Source of the DNA: VRUE01 sp033856195
Lineage (GTDB): Bacteria > Actinomycetota > Thermoleophilia > Solirubrobacterales > 70-9
Direction: 5' to 3'
Assembly (NCBI GenBank): GCA_033856195.1
Contig: JAWVFL010000029.1
Coordinates: 62,001 to 126,000, forward strand
DNA: 64,000 nucleotides
The notes under the pieces were generated by a model, which saw only the letters and a program-made list of their open reading frames with translations, was not told the origin of the DNA and did not search any database. Shown piece after piece: positions 34,583 through 43,258 of this stretch (the first letter of the stretch is position 1; each line of letters starts with the position of its first letter). The translations under genes and the position numbers were made by a program.

Positions 34583-35545
34583 ATGATCGTCGACTGCGCC
34601 GTCTACGAGCATGGCCGGCGTCGCGCCGGCGATCTGACCCTGGAGCAGGCAAAGGCGGCTGCCGGTCGGGAGGACGCCTTCGTCTGGCTCGGTGTCTTCG
34701 AGCCGACCGGGTCGGAGTTCGAGCAGATCGCCGCCGAGTTCGGCCTTCACGAGCTGGCTGTCGAGGACGCCGTCAAGGCCCGCCAGCGGCCCAAGGTCGA
34801 GCTGTACGACGACACCCTGCTGATCGTCGTCAAGACCGTCACCCATCCCGATGGGGGCATCGAGGTGGGCGAGCTGCTCGTCTTCGTCAACCGTGACTTC
34901 ATCATCACTGTCCGCCATGGCGACGGTGCGCTCACCAGCGTCAGGGAGCGGGTCGAGCAGCGCCCCGACTTGCTCGCGCACGGCACCGGCGTCGTCCTCT
35001 ACGCCATTCTCGACCACGTGGTCGACGGCTACGGTGACGTCGCCCAGACGATCGACGGCGAGATCCAGACGGTCGAGCGCGAGGTCTTCTCCGTCGAGAG
35101 GACCAACCCGGCTGAGCAGATCTACAAGCTCGAGCGCGAGGTGCTCGACCTCTACCGAGCCGTCGCGCCGCTCTCCGAAGCCGTCGACGAGATCGCCGAA
35201 GGTCGCTTCGAGGCGGTGCCGGATGAGCTCGACGACTACATCCGTGACGTCCACGACCACCTGCAGCGCATCGCCGGCCGCATCGCCGGCTTCCGCGAGC
35301 TGCTCAGCAGCGCCCTGCAGGCGAACCTGACCCAGGTCTCGGTCCGCCAGAACGAAGACACGCGCAAGATCTCCGCCTGGGTGGCGATCGTCGCCGTGCC
35401 GACGATGGTTGCCGGCATCTACGGCATGAACTTCGACAATATGCCGGAGCTGCACTGGCGCTACGGCTACTACGCCGTGCTCGTCCTCATCGCCTCGATC
35501 TGCGCGACCCTCTACTGGCGCTTCCGCCGCTCCGGCTGGCTCTAG
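34583..35545 (+). CDS. corA: CorA-family divalent cation transporter
   Basis: 320 aa. A cytoplasmic alpha/beta domain and long helices precede two C-terminal membrane spans. The signature YGMNFDNMPEL (GMN motif) follows span 1 (WVAIVAVPTMVAGI), and span 2 is YGYYAVLVLIASICATLYW before a basic tail. It moves Mg2+ (also Co2+/Ni2+) as a pentamer. It starts 21 bp after the Kdp remnant. Confidence 0.93.
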   Translation: MIVDCAVYEHGRRRAGDLTLEQAKAAAGREDAFVWLGVFEPTGSEFEQIAAEFGLHELAVEDAVKARQRPKVELYDDTLLIVVKTVTHPDGGIEVGELLVFVNRDFIITVRHGDGALTSVRERVEQRPDLLAHGTGVVLYAILDHVVDGYGDVAQTIDGEIQTVEREVFSVERTNPAEQIYKLEREVLDLYRAVAPLSEAVDEIAEGRFEAVPDELDDYIRDVHDHLQRIAGRIAGFRELLSSALQANLTQVSVRQNEDTRKISAWVAIVAVPTMVAGIYGMNFDNMPELHWRYGYYAVLVLIASICATLYWRFRRSGWL

Positions 35546-35648
35546 GGCCGATCTTCACGGGATCTTTATCGGCGGGGCCGATTGCACACACACCCGGCAT
35601 TTACGACTTTGCCGATCGACATTGTGCTACCCTGCCGGGCTCTTTAAA

Positions 35649-35685
35649 GACTAAGTCAGTCAAAAAACTAAATCAGTCAAGAAAG
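35649..35685 (+). promoter_or_regulatory. Tandem copies of a 20-bp motif before the sulfate operon
   Basis: Two copies, GACTAAGTCAGTCAAAAAAC at 35649-35668 and AACTAAATCAGTCAAGAAAG at 35666-35685, are offset by 17 bp and fit RASTWARWYRGTCAANAAAS. They end 15 bp before the operon ATG. The rest of the 155-bp gap (35546-35700) has no gene. Confidence 0.6.
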
Positions 35686-35700
35686 AAAGGATTCCTTTCT

Positions 35701-36747
35701 ATGCGGAACGCTCGCAAGGTAACCCGGCGGCGCAGCGTCAACGCGGCCCTCCTGTCCGCGCTGTTTGCGCTGGCAGCTGTGATTGCCGGATGTGGAAGCA
35801 GCAGCAACGACAGCTCCTCGTCTTCCTCGGGAGGCGGCAAGCTCGACGTGGTTGGCTACTCCACCCCCGAATCCGTCTACCAGGAAGACCTGGAGCCGGC
35901 GTTCGAGAAGACTTCCGCGGGCAGCGGCGTCAGCTTCAGCAACTCCTTCGGCGCCTCCGGCGACCAGAGCCGCGCGGTGGTTGCGGGCCAGCCCGCCTCC
36001 GTCGTCCACTTCGCCCAGGCCGGTGACATGGAACGGCTGGTCGAAGAAGGCGGGATCGTCGCCAAAGACTGGGAAAAGCAGCCCTACGGCAGCATCGCTC
36101 AGGACTCGGTCGTCGTGATCAGCGTCCGCAAGGGCAACCCGGAGGGAATCCAAACTCTCGACGACGTGCTGAGCAAGGAAGTCGACGTCGTCACCCCCAA
36201 CCCGTTCAGCTCCGGCGCGGCTCGCTGGAACATTATGGCCGTCTACGGGACCCTGATCAACGAGGGCAAGTCGCCCGATCAGGCGCTCGAAGGCGTCAAG
36301 ACCCTGCTTGAAAAGACCACCGCGCAGCCGGGCAGCGCCCGCGACGCGCTGGCGGCCTTCACCCAGGGCGAGGGCGACGTCCTGCTCGGCTACGAGAACG
36401 AGGCGATCAAGGCCGAAGAGGAAGGCGAAGACATCGAATACGTCGTGCCGCCCTCGACGATCCTGATCGAAACCCCGATCGCGGTCACCAAAGACGCCTC
36501 AGAGCCCGCGGCCGAAGATTTCCTCAAGTTCATCTGGTCCGACGAAGGCCAGGAAATCTGGGCCGAAAACGGCTACCGCCCCGTCAACCCGAAGCTCGTC
36601 GACGAGAAGCAGTTCCCGACGCCAAAGAAACTGTTCAAGATCAGCCAGTTCGGCGGCTGGGGCAAGGTCAACGAAGAATTCTTCGATGACGAAACTGGCT
36701 CGGTCGCGAAGATCGAGACCGAACTCGGGGTCTCGACCTCAGGCTGA
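35701..36747 (+). CDS. Sulfate ABC transporter substrate-binding lipoprotein
   Basis: 348 aa. Signal peptide with the lipobox LAAVIAGC, then a Ser-rich linker. The mature part fits the sulfate/thiosulfate-binding family Sbp/CysP: VVGYSTPESVYQEDLEPAF, FGASGDQSRAVVAGQPASVVHFAQ, VTPNPFSSGAARWNIMA and IAVTKDASEPAAEDFLKFIWSDEGQEIW. It delivers sulfate to the CysTW permease encoded next (overlap TGATG). AGAAAGGA lies about 10 bp before the ATG. Confidence 0.92.
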   Translation: MRNARKVTRRRSVNAALLSALFALAAVIAGCGSSSNDSSSSSSGGGKLDVVGYSTPESVYQEDLEPAFEKTSAGSGVSFSNSFGASGDQSRAVVAGQPASVVHFAQAGDMERLVEEGGIVAKDWEKQPYGSIAQDSVVVISVRKGNPEGIQTLDDVLSKEVDVVTPNPFSSGAARWNIMAVYGTLINEGKSPDQALEGVKTLLEKTTAQPGSARDALAAFTQGEGDVLLGYENEAIKAEEEGEDIEYVVPPSTILIETPIAVTKDASEPAAEDFLKFIWSDEGQEIWAENGYRPVNPKLVDEKQFPTPKKLFKISQFGGWGKVNEEFFDDETGSVAKIETELGVSTSG

Positions 36748-37667
36748 TGTCCGCGCACCCGGCAAGCGCACCCTCAGCACCTGTAGCACCCCGGGCGGGC
36801 ATCCGCCTGCCCGGGGCCAACGCCGGTCTCGGCCGGGGCTTTGTCGTGCTCTACCTGAGCCTGATCGTGATGCTGCCGTTGGCCGCTCTGATCAGCCAGT
36901 CCTTTGAAAACGGGCTGAGCACCTTCTGGGACCAGGTCACCTCGCCGCTGGCCGTCTCCTCGCTCGAACTGACCGTGATCGCCTCGCTGATCGTGGTCGC
37001 GATCAACGCGATCTTCGGCACGATCATCGCCTGGATCCTGGTCCGAGACGACTTCCCCGGCAAGGCTGCCGTCAACGCGGTGATCGACCTTCCCTTTGCG
37101 CTGCCGACGATCGTCGCCAGCCTCACCCTGCTGGCCATTTACGGGAGCGACAGCCCGTTTGGCGTCAACATCGCCTTCACCAGAACGGCAGTTGTCGTCG
37201 CCCTGCTCTTCGTCACCTTGCCCTTTGTGGTCCGTGCGGTGCAGCCGCTGCTGATCGAGATGGACCGCGAGATGGAGGAGGCAGCAGCCTCTCTCGGCGC
37301 CAGCGGCTTTACCGTCTTTCGCCGCATCATCTTCCCCAACCTGTTGCCCGGTCTGGCCGCCGGGGTGGCACTTGCCTTCGCCCGCGCCCTGGGCGAGTTC
37401 GGCTCGGTGCTGATCTTCGCCGGCGGCCTGCCCGAAACCCAGGTCTCCTCGGTCTTCATCCGCCAGCAGATCGAGTCCGGCAACGAAGTCGGAGCGGCCG
37501 CCGTCTCCGTCGTGCTTCTGGTCGCCTCGCTGCTGCTTCTCGCCGCTGTCTCGCTGATCCAGCGCTGGGGCAGCCGCCACGAACGCAGTAGCGGCGGTGG
37601 CCTCACCGTGATGCCGATCAGCGGCGAGGACTTCACCACGGAGGGGGATGACGATGAGCATCGGTAG
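36747..37667 (+). CDS. cysT: Sulfate ABC transporter permease CysT
   Basis: 306 aa, six spans. The EAA-loop motif is MEEAAASLGASGFTVFRRIIFPNLLPGL. LAFARALGEFGSVLIFAG is the CysT/CysU signature. The ATG overlaps the binding-protein stop by one base, and the 3' end runs 20 bp into cysW. Its C-terminus has an acidic extension (EDFTTEGDDDEHR) beyond the usual end. Confidence 0.93.
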   Translation: MSAHPASAPSAPVAPRAGIRLPGANAGLGRGFVVLYLSLIVMLPLAALISQSFENGLSTFWDQVTSPLAVSSLELTVIASLIVVAINAIFGTIIAWILVRDDFPGKAAVNAVIDLPFALPTIVASLTLLAIYGSDSPFGVNIAFTRTAVVVALLFVTLPFVVRAVQPLLIEMDREMEEAAASLGASGFTVFRRIIFPNLLPGLAAGVALAFARALGEFGSVLIFAGGLPETQVSSVFIRQQIESGNEVGAAAVSVVLLVASLLLLAAVSLIQRWGSRHERSSGGGLTVMPISGEDFTTEGDDDEHR

Positions 37668-38463
37668 CGCGCGCGGGAGCCGCTGGGGACTGCGCACGCT
37701 GGGGCTCGGCTACCTGACCCTGCTCCTGCTCGCGCCCCTGGTGATGATCTTCTTCAAGGCCTTTGAAGACGGCCTGGGCCCGCCGCTCGACGCGATCACC
37801 TCGCCCGACGGACTCCATGCCCTGAAGCTGACCCTGCTGATGGTCGCGATCTCGGTGCCGCTCAACACCGTCTTCGGCGTCGGCTGTGCATTGCTGCTGG
37901 TCCGCCACAAATGGAAGGGCAACACGGTGATCGACGCGATCATCAACCTGCCTTTCGCGATTTCCCCGGTCGTGATCGGGCTATCCCTCTTCCTGCTCTA
38001 CGGCACCGACGGTTGGTTCGGACCGGCGCTTGCCGAAGCCGGGATCAAGATCCTCTTCTCGGTGCCGGGAATGGTCCTGGCGAGCATCTTCGTCTCGCTG
38101 CCCTTCGTGGTTCGAGAGACCGTGCCGGTGCTGCAGGAGATCGGCACCGAGCAGGAGCAGGCGGCCTCGACCCTGGGCGCCAATGCCTGGCAGACCTTCT
38201 GGCGCGTCACCCTGCCCGCGATTCGCTGGGGGGTCGCCTACGGCGTCGTGCTCACCACGGCGCGGGTCCTCGGCGAGTTCGGCGCGGTGACGATCGTCTC
38301 CGGCTCGATCACCGGGCAGACCCAGACCCTGCCCCTCTTCGTCGAGAAGCAGTTCCAGAACTTCAACCTCCCCGGAGCCTACGGCGCCTCGATTCTGCTC
38401 GCGGTGCTTGCGCTCACAACCCTGCTCGCAATGAACGTCCTAAAGAGAAAGGAGGACGCCTGA
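37648..38463 (+). CDS. cysW: Sulfate ABC transporter permease CysW
   Basis: 271 aa (ATG 37648; a second ATG at 37654 has better spacing to GGAGG). The EAA loop is QEQAASTLGANAWQTFWRVTLPAIRWGVAYG, followed by the CysW-type TTARVLGEFGAVTIVSGSITGQTQTLPLFVEK. It pairs with CysT to form the sulfate channel. AAAGGAGG inside its last codons serves cysA. Confidence 0.93.
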   Translation: MTMSIGSARGSRWGLRTLGLGYLTLLLLAPLVMIFFKAFEDGLGPPLDAITSPDGLHALKLTLLMVAISVPLNTVFGVGCALLLVRHKWKGNTVIDAIINLPFAISPVVIGLSLFLLYGTDGWFGPALAEAGIKILFSVPGMVLASIFVSLPFVVRETVPVLQEIGTEQEQAASTLGANAWQTFWRVTLPAIRWGVAYGVVLTTARVLGEFGAVTIVSGSITGQTQTLPLFVEKQFQNFNLPGAYGASILLAVLALTTLLAMNVLKRKEDA

Positions 38464-39500
38464 TGGGAATCACAGTCGAGGGAGCAAGTAAGCGCTTCGG
38501 TGACTTTCAGGCCCTCAACGACGTATCGATAGAGGTTCCGAACGGCTCGCTGACCGCACTGCTGGGCCCCAGCGGCAGCGGCAAGTCGACGCTGCTGCGG
38601 GCAATCGCCGGGCTGGAGACGCTCGACGGCGGCCGCGTCGTGATCGACGACGAAGACGTCTCGAAGAAGCCCACCCAGAAGCGCGAAGTCGGCTTCGTCT
38701 TCCAGCATTACGCCGCCTTCAAGCACATGACGGTCTTCGAGAACGTCGCCTTCGGGCTGAAGATCCGCAAGTGGGACAAGACGAAGATCTCCGCCCGCGT
38801 CCACGAGCTGCTGCGGTTGGTCCAGCTCGATGGGCTCGCAGATCGCTACCCCTCGCAGCTCTCAGGCGGCCAGCGCCAGCGCATGGCCCTAGCGCGGGCG
38901 CTCGCGGTCGAGCCGCAGGTGCTGCTGCTCGACGAGCCCTTCGGCGCCCTCGACGCCAAGGTACGCAAGGACCTGCGCACCTGGCTGCGGCGCCTCCACG
39001 ACGAGATGCACGTGACGACGATCTTCGTCACCCACGACCAGGAGGAGGCGATGGACGTCGCCGGCCAGCTGGTCGTGATGAACGACGGCAGGGTGGAACA
39101 GTCCGGCAGTGCCGACGATCTCTACGACCACCCGGCCAACGAGTTCGTGATGAGCTTCGTCGGTGAGGTCAACCGGCTCGGCGAGGACTTCGTGCGGCCA
39201 CACGACATGTCCGTCGTGCTCGACCGCGAGGACGGCGCCGAGGAGGCGATGGTGCAGCGCATCGTCGCCCTTGGCTTTGAGATCCGGGTCGAGTTCGTGC
39301 TCGGCGACGGTACTGAGGTCTGGGCCCAGCTGACCCGCTCCGAGCTGCAGAAGCTGGAGCTGCGCCAGGGCCAGATCGTCTACCTGCGCCCGGGTCAGAC
39401 CAAGAGCTTCAGCGGTGACTCACCGCCCGATGGTGGCGGGGCCTCGACTCCCCGCGACCCAGACGGCGGTGACGACGCAGAGGTATCTGCAGCCGCTTGA
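38463..39500 (+). CDS. cysA: Sulfate ABC transporter ATP-binding protein CysA
   Basis: 345 aa, ATG 38463 overlapping the cysW stop. Walker A GPSGSGKSTLLRA, Q-loop VFQHYAAF, signature LSGGQRQRMALARAL, Walker B LLLDEPFGALD, H-loop FVTHDQEEAMDVA. A C-terminal TOBE-like regulatory part (VRPHDMSVVLDRE onwards) is present as in CysA/CUT1-type ATPases. It ends with a Pro/Gly/Asp tail. The last gene of the operon; a GC-rich hairpin follows. Confidence 0.95.
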   Translation: MGITVEGASKRFGDFQALNDVSIEVPNGSLTALLGPSGSGKSTLLRAIAGLETLDGGRVVIDDEDVSKKPTQKREVGFVFQHYAAFKHMTVFENVAFGLKIRKWDKTKISARVHELLRLVQLDGLADRYPSQLSGGQRQRMALARALAVEPQVLLLDEPFGALDAKVRKDLRTWLRRLHDEMHVTTIFVTHDQEEAMDVAGQLVVMNDGRVEQSGSADDLYDHPANEFVMSFVGEVNRLGEDFVRPHDMSVVLDREDGAEEAMVQRIVALGFEIRVEFVLGDGTEVWAQLTRSELQKLELRQGQIVYLRPGQTKSFSGDSPPDGGGASTPRDPDGGDDAEVSAAA

Positions 39501-39508
39501 AGAGGCGA

Positions 39509-39547
39509 CGGGGCGGGGTGCGCTTTGCCGGGTGGCGCCCCGCCCCG
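39509..39547. terminator. Terminator of the sulfate operon
   Basis: CGGGGCGGGGTGCGC and GGCGCCCCGCCCCG pair across a short loop, 8 bp after the cysA stop. It also lies just past the 3' end of the convergent PhoD-like gene. Confidence 0.6.
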
Positions 39548-39563
39548 ACTCGTCATCTCTTCG

Positions 39564-41207
39564 TCAAGCCAGTCGGCGCTCGAACGTCTTCTCGAGCGCC
39601 TGCTCATCTTCCTCGCCAGCGACGGTCTTGTCGAGCCGCGCGGTCGCGGTGCGACCGTCGAGATGGAGCGTCCCAACCTGGTTGTCGAAGTGGGGACCCT
39701 CGAGCAGGCGCCAGCGGATGCCGGGATCGGGAGCGCCCGAGAGCTGTGCCAGGCCACGGCTGAGCAGCTCGAACGGGCGCGAGAAGCCGGCCCGCACGAC
39801 CCTGCGCTCGCGCGAGTCGAGCGGGTTGCGGTACGGCGAGCAGACTGCTTGGTAGACGGCGCTCTGCATCCCGGCGTCGCGCTTGAAGGCGATGTCGCAG
39901 AGATAGGCGTGGTGGACGTCGCCGGAGAGCAGCACGATCGAGGCCGGGGGCTTGCCACGGCGACCGGCGCCGACCTCTTCGAGTAGCTCCCGCAATCGCT
40001 GGAAGGAGAACTGGAAGGCGGCCCAGTGGTCGAAGTCGACGGCGCGGCGCAGCCGCTCGCTGCCGCGCGCCACCGGTTCGCCCCAAGCGCCGTCGCAGAG
40101 CCGCTCGTTCCAGGCCTCGAGGTGGTGGAAGCCGGGGGAGAGGAGGTAGGGGACCGTCGTGGCGAGGAGGAGATGGTCGAAGTCGCCGCTGGCGTGGTTG
40201 ACGATCCAGTCCCAGACTTTGTCGTCGAACATCGAGCGGCGCTCCTCGGTGAGCACCCGGGCGGCACGTGAGTCCATGAAGATCGCCCGCACTCCGTCGA
40301 TGTCGCGGCAGAAGCTCCACCGGGTGCCGGCCGCGGTCGTGTCGATTTCCTTAGCCCAGCCGCGCAGGATCGCGGTTGCGTCCGGGTTGCCCCGCACCTG
40401 CGCGTAGACCTCGTTGTCGTCGAGCTCGCGCGGTGAGAGGTTGCCGAGGTGCTGGTAGATCCAGTAGGTGGCGATCCCGTCGACGGCACGCTCGTGCCAC
40501 CACGGCTTGCGGTCCATCTCCTCGTACCAGGAGCGTGAGATGTTCCAGTCGTCGCTCATGTCGTGGTCGTCCCAGGCCATCGAGGTGGAGACCGTGGAGA
40601 GCAGCCAGCGGATCATCGGGTCGCTCCAGCTCTCTTCGTAGAGCCAGCTGTACTCCTCGAAGTCGACCACCTCTTCGCCGGGGGGCTCGGAGACGTCGCG
40701 GCGGGCGCGGATCCGCTCTCGCGTCCGTGGCGAGGCCTCGTCGACGTAGACCTGGTCGCCGAGCAGGAAGAGCAGCTCCGGCCACTCGTCACGGTCGTCG
40801 CGCGCCATCTGCGTCGCCAGCACGTGCAGGGCGTCGAGCTCGAAGCCCTCGGGATCCTGGTCCTTGCTCTCGGTGTACGGCGCCTCGTGCGGCGCCGCGA
40901 CCCGGCAGGAGCCGAAGCAGATGTCGACCGCCTTGCCGGGCGAGAAGGTGCGAATCGCGCTGGGGGGGAGGTCGTACCGCGGATCGGGCCAGTGCCGCTC
41001 GCCGTTCAGCGCGACCTCGTACTCGTAGAAGCCGCCCGACTCGAGTCCCTCGACGCGCACCAGCGCGTAGTGCCGGCCGGCGACGCCGAAGGTCTGCTCG
41101 CGGCGGCCAAGGACCTCGACCTCGCACGCCTCGTTCGTCTCGACCCAGATCGTCGCCTCGGTTTCAGAGACGTAGCGGAGCAGCGGGCCGAGGACGAGTC
41201 GAGGCAT
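39564..41207 (-). CDS. phoD: PhoD-like alkaline phosphatase/phosphodiesterase
   Basis: 547 aa. An N-terminal FN3-like beta domain (LRYVSETEATIWVETNEACEVEV) and then the PhoD metallophosphatase core: FGSCRVAA, LLFLLGDQVYVDE, STSMAWDDHDMSDDWN, MDSRAARVL and VLLSGDVHHAYLCDI. These supply the Ca/Fe metal ligands of the family. No signal or Tat peptide is visible, unlike secreted PhoD, so it may be cytoplasmic or have a different substrate. It sits between the sulfate and phosphate transport loci. Its promoter region contains one copy of the 20-bp motif, on the opposite strand. Confidence 0.85.
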   Translation of the reverse strand: MPRLVLGPLLRYVSETEATIWVETNEACEVEVLGRREQTFGVAGRHYALVRVEGLESGGFYEYEVALNGERHWPDPRYDLPPSAIRTFSPGKAVDICFGSCRVAAPHEAPYTESKDQDPEGFELDALHVLATQMARDDRDEWPELLFLLGDQVYVDEASPRTRERIRARRDVSEPPGEEVVDFEEYSWLYEESWSDPMIRWLLSTVSTSMAWDDHDMSDDWNISRSWYEEMDRKPWWHERAVDGIATYWIYQHLGNLSPRELDDNEVYAQVRGNPDATAILRGWAKEIDTTAAGTRWSFCRDIDGVRAIFMDSRAARVLTEERRSMFDDKVWDWIVNHASGDFDHLLLATTVPYLLSPGFHHLEAWNERLCDGAWGEPVARGSERLRRAVDFDHWAAFQFSFQRLRELLEEVGAGRRGKPPASIVLLSGDVHHAYLCDIAFKRDAGMQSAVYQAVCSPYRNPLDSRERRVVRAGFSRPFELLSRGLAQLSGAPDPGIRWRLLEGPHFDNQVGTLHLDGRTATARLDKTVAGEEDEQALEKTFERRLA

Positions 41208-41265
41208 TTTGGATCACCTACCCAAACCGGACATCAAGCAACCGGCAGCGCTTCTTGCTAATCTT

Positions 41266-41285
41266 GAGTTAGATGGTCAATAAAC
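41266..41285 (+). promoter_or_regulatory. 20-bp motif copy between phoD and the 78-aa gene
   Basis: GAGTTAGATGGTCAATAAAC fits RASTWARWYRGTCAANAAAS. It lies in the 96-bp divergent gap, 18 bp before the GTG of the small gene and 58 bp before phoD. The reverse strand reads TTTATTGACC. Confidence 0.55.
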
Positions 41286-41303
41286 CCAAGAAAGGAGAAG
41301 CCG

Positions 41304-41540
41304 GTGAGTGACGCACCTCGGCACACGAAATTCGTCTCGCGGGGCAGGCTGAACGGCGTGCTCCGCCAGCACCCCGTGGGAGGGGGGCCGGCGGATGCCG
41401 CGGCGACCCAGCCCGGACGCGAGCAGCACGCGGTCGACGATCTGGATACGCAGACCTTCGAAGCTCTCTACTACCGGGCCCGCCTGATCCTCGGCGAGCC
41501 GCTTCCCCGGCCCGGCCGGTTCCAGCTGCGCGGGCACTGA
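41304..41540 (+). CDS. Small hypothetical protein
   Basis: 78 aa, GTG start with AAAGGAGAAG upstream. Basic N-terminus (APRHTKFVSRGRLNGVLRQHP), Gly/Ala linker, then a likely helix DDLDTQTFEALYYRARLILGEPLPRPGR. No signal, span or known domain. It sits directly after a motif shared with the sulfate and phosphate operons and is followed by a strong terminator, so it is a real short transcript. Confidence 0.6.
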   Translation: MSDAPRHTKFVSRGRLNGVLRQHPVGGGPADAAATQPGREQHAVDDLDTQTFEALYYRARLILGEPLPRPGRFQLRGH

Positions 41541-41560
41541 GGCCTTCTCCCTGGCCTCGA

Positions 41561-41599
41561 GACCCGACCGCGCCGGAGCGATTCCGGCGCGGTCGGGTC
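41561..41599. terminator. Strong bidirectional terminator
   Basis: GACCCGACCGCGCCGGA and TCCGGCGCGGTCGGGTC form a perfect 17-bp stem with a GCGAT loop. It lies between the 78-aa gene and the convergent secreted protein gene. Confidence 0.85.
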
Positions 41600-41612
41600 A
41601 AGTCGTTGGGTC

Positions 41613-42281
41613 CTATTTCGATTTGGTCGTTTCCGTGGGCGGGAGTTCCGGCCGCTCGGGATAGGCCTGGACCGCCAGGCTCCAGCTTTTCAGCGTGAAG
41701 ACGACGTTTTTTGCACCGGCGTACTGGATCGCAACGGTGTGACCGCCCTTGGCGAGGACGGTTGTCTGCGTCACCGTCTCGACGATCGCCGCGGGGCTCG
41801 GCGAGCTCGCCGTCGCCGGGGCGATATTGACTTTGCCAGTCGACTGACCGTCGACCATGATCTGGATCGGGCAGGCGAGTTCGACCGTCGGTTTCGCCGC
41901 CGTGCAGGTCACCGATCCCGAGAACGTGATCACGACCGAGCCGGTTCCCGGCAGGCCGAACGAGGTGTAGGCGGTCGGCAGGTACACCGCGGTCGTCCCT
42001 TCGTTCGACCATGGGGCGGTTCCCGCCGCGATCGCCGCCACGGGCGGAAGGGGGGCGTCGGCTTTCTTCACGTAGGTATTGCCGGCGACTTTCTTCCTCA
42101 GGTAGAGCGTCGACGCCTTCTTGTTGGAGACGTAGATCTGGCCGGCCGCTTTCTTCGTGATGAAGGCGCGGCCGATCGAGGGCCCGGCGAACGACGGCGC
42201 CACCGCGATCGCCGTCGCGAGTACCGCCGCCAATGCGACCGCGGTAGCGGCGCGAGGCGTGGACAGTCTTCTTCTGAGCAA
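41613..42281 (-). CDS. Secreted protein of unknown function
   Basis: 222 aa from TTG 42281, chosen because CGGAGG precedes it and a signal peptide follows (AATAVALAAVLATAIAVAPSFA); the upstream in-frame stretch covers the pst promoter. The mature N-terminus has short Lys-rich repeats (ITKKAAGQIYVSNKKASTLYLRKKVAGNTYVKK), then a beta-sandwich region with one Cys pair (VTCTAAKPTVELACP). No catalytic motif. Divergent from pstS with two motif copies in between, so it may be co-regulated with phosphate uptake. Confidence 0.65.
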   Translation of the reverse strand: MLRRRLSTPRAATAVALAAVLATAIAVAPSFAGPSIGRAFITKKAAGQIYVSNKKASTLYLRKKVAGNTYVKKADAPLPPVAAIAAGTAPWSNEGTTAVYLPTAYTSFGLPGTGSVVITFSGSVTCTAAKPTVELACPIQIMVDGQSTGKVNIAPATASSPSPAAIVETVTQTTVLAKGGHTVAIQYAGAKNVVFTLKSWSLAVQAYPERPELPPTETTKSK

Positions 42282-42320
42282 TTGAACCTCCGTTGTAGGG
42301 CGTGCCGGGGCAGCCTTTAT

Positions 42321-42340
42321 TAGTAAAGAGGTCAATAAAG
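42321..42340 (+). promoter_or_regulatory. 20-bp motif copy, pst promoter region (distal)
   Basis: TAGTAAAGAGGTCAATAAAG matches the shared motif at most positions. It lies 78 bp before the pstS ATG. CTTTATTAGTAAAG just upstream is also a short palindrome. Confidence 0.5.
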
Positions 42341-42364
42341 TACAGAAGCTGGTAGGGTGATGTC

Positions 42365-42384
42365 GAGTTAGATCATCAAGAAAC
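42365..42384 (+). promoter_or_regulatory. 20-bp motif copy, pst promoter region (proximal)
   Basis: GAGTTAGATCATCAAGAAAC, sharing GAGTTAGAT with the copy at 41266. It ends 34 bp before the pstS ATG. The two pst copies are 44 bp apart, about four helical turns. Confidence 0.55.
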
Positions 42385-42418
42385 TCTGGTACCCGGCAAG
42401 GAAGGAAGCAAAACAAGC

Positions 42419-43258
42419 ATGAGAATCAGGACTCTCGCCATCTCGGCGATCGCCCTCGGGGCCCTCGCGCTGCCGGCCTCGGCCGGGGCCGTGACCCTGA
42501 TCGGGTCGGGCTCTGTGGCGGCGCAGCCGGTGCTGCAGGCCCTCTTCAGCACCTACACGAAAGAGGTCAACCACAAGGTCCACTTCGTCTACACGGCCAA
42601 CGGCGGCAACGCCGGCGTCAAGGACGTCCAGAACGGCACCAGCCAGTTCGCTGGGCAGGCCCGCACGCCGTTGCCCAGCGACGCCGGCACCACCTACATC
42701 AAGATGTTCCTCGACGGACTCTGCATCGACGTCAACCCGAAGAACAAGCTCAGCAGCATCACGATCCAGCAGACCCACGACATCTATCGCGGGCTGCTGA
42801 CCAACTGGAGCCAGCTGCCGGGCTCGGGGCTCGCCACGACGATCGATCCGGTCGGCCGCGATACCAACGGAGGGACCTACAACTTCTTCCTCCAGGCGGT
42901 CCTCAACAACGAACTGCCGGCCTCCAACGTCAACGCGCTGACCGCGGATGGCCTCGTCGTCAACGCGGTCAAGCAGGACCCGAACGCGATCGGCTACGAC
43001 GGCCTTGCCTGGCAGGGCAAGGGCCAGAAAGCGCTCAAGGTCAACGGCGTCCCCTGCCAGGCCAACAAGATCAGCGTCGAGCCGCTCAAGTACCCGCTCT
43101 CGCGCTATCTCTTCCTCGTGCTGCCGGGCGACGGAAGCGGCATCTCGCCGGCTCTCAGCAAGTTCATCGACTGGGCAAGGCGCGATCCGCTTGCCGGGGA
43201 AGTGATCTCCAAAGCCGGCGGCGTTCCCGCCTTCAACAAGAAGGCCAAAAAACACTAG
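42419..43258 (+). CDS. pstS: Phosphate ABC transporter substrate-binding protein PstS
   Basis: 279 aa. Type I signal peptide (LAISAIALGALALPASAGA), no lipobox. Phosphate-binding family motifs: LIGSGSVAAQPVLQALFSTY, ANGGNAGVKDVQNGTSQFAGQARTPL, VGRDTNGGTYNFFLQAV and IGYDGLAWQG. AAGGAAGGAAG precedes the ATG. Lack of a lipid anchor is unusual for a Gram-positive-type PstS; a cell-wall or periplasm-like space would be needed to hold it. pstC starts on the next base after its stop. Confidence 0.92.
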   Translation: MRIRTLAISAIALGALALPASAGAVTLIGSGSVAAQPVLQALFSTYTKEVNHKVHFVYTANGGNAGVKDVQNGTSQFAGQARTPLPSDAGTTYIKMFLDGLCIDVNPKNKLSSITIQQTHDIYRGLLTNWSQLPGSGLATTIDPVGRDTNGGTYNFFLQAVLNNELPASNVNALTADGLVVNAVKQDPNAIGYDGLAWQGKGQKALKVNGVPCQANKISVEPLKYPLSRYLFLVLPGDGSGISPALSKFIDWARRDPLAGEVISKAGGVPAFNKKAKKH

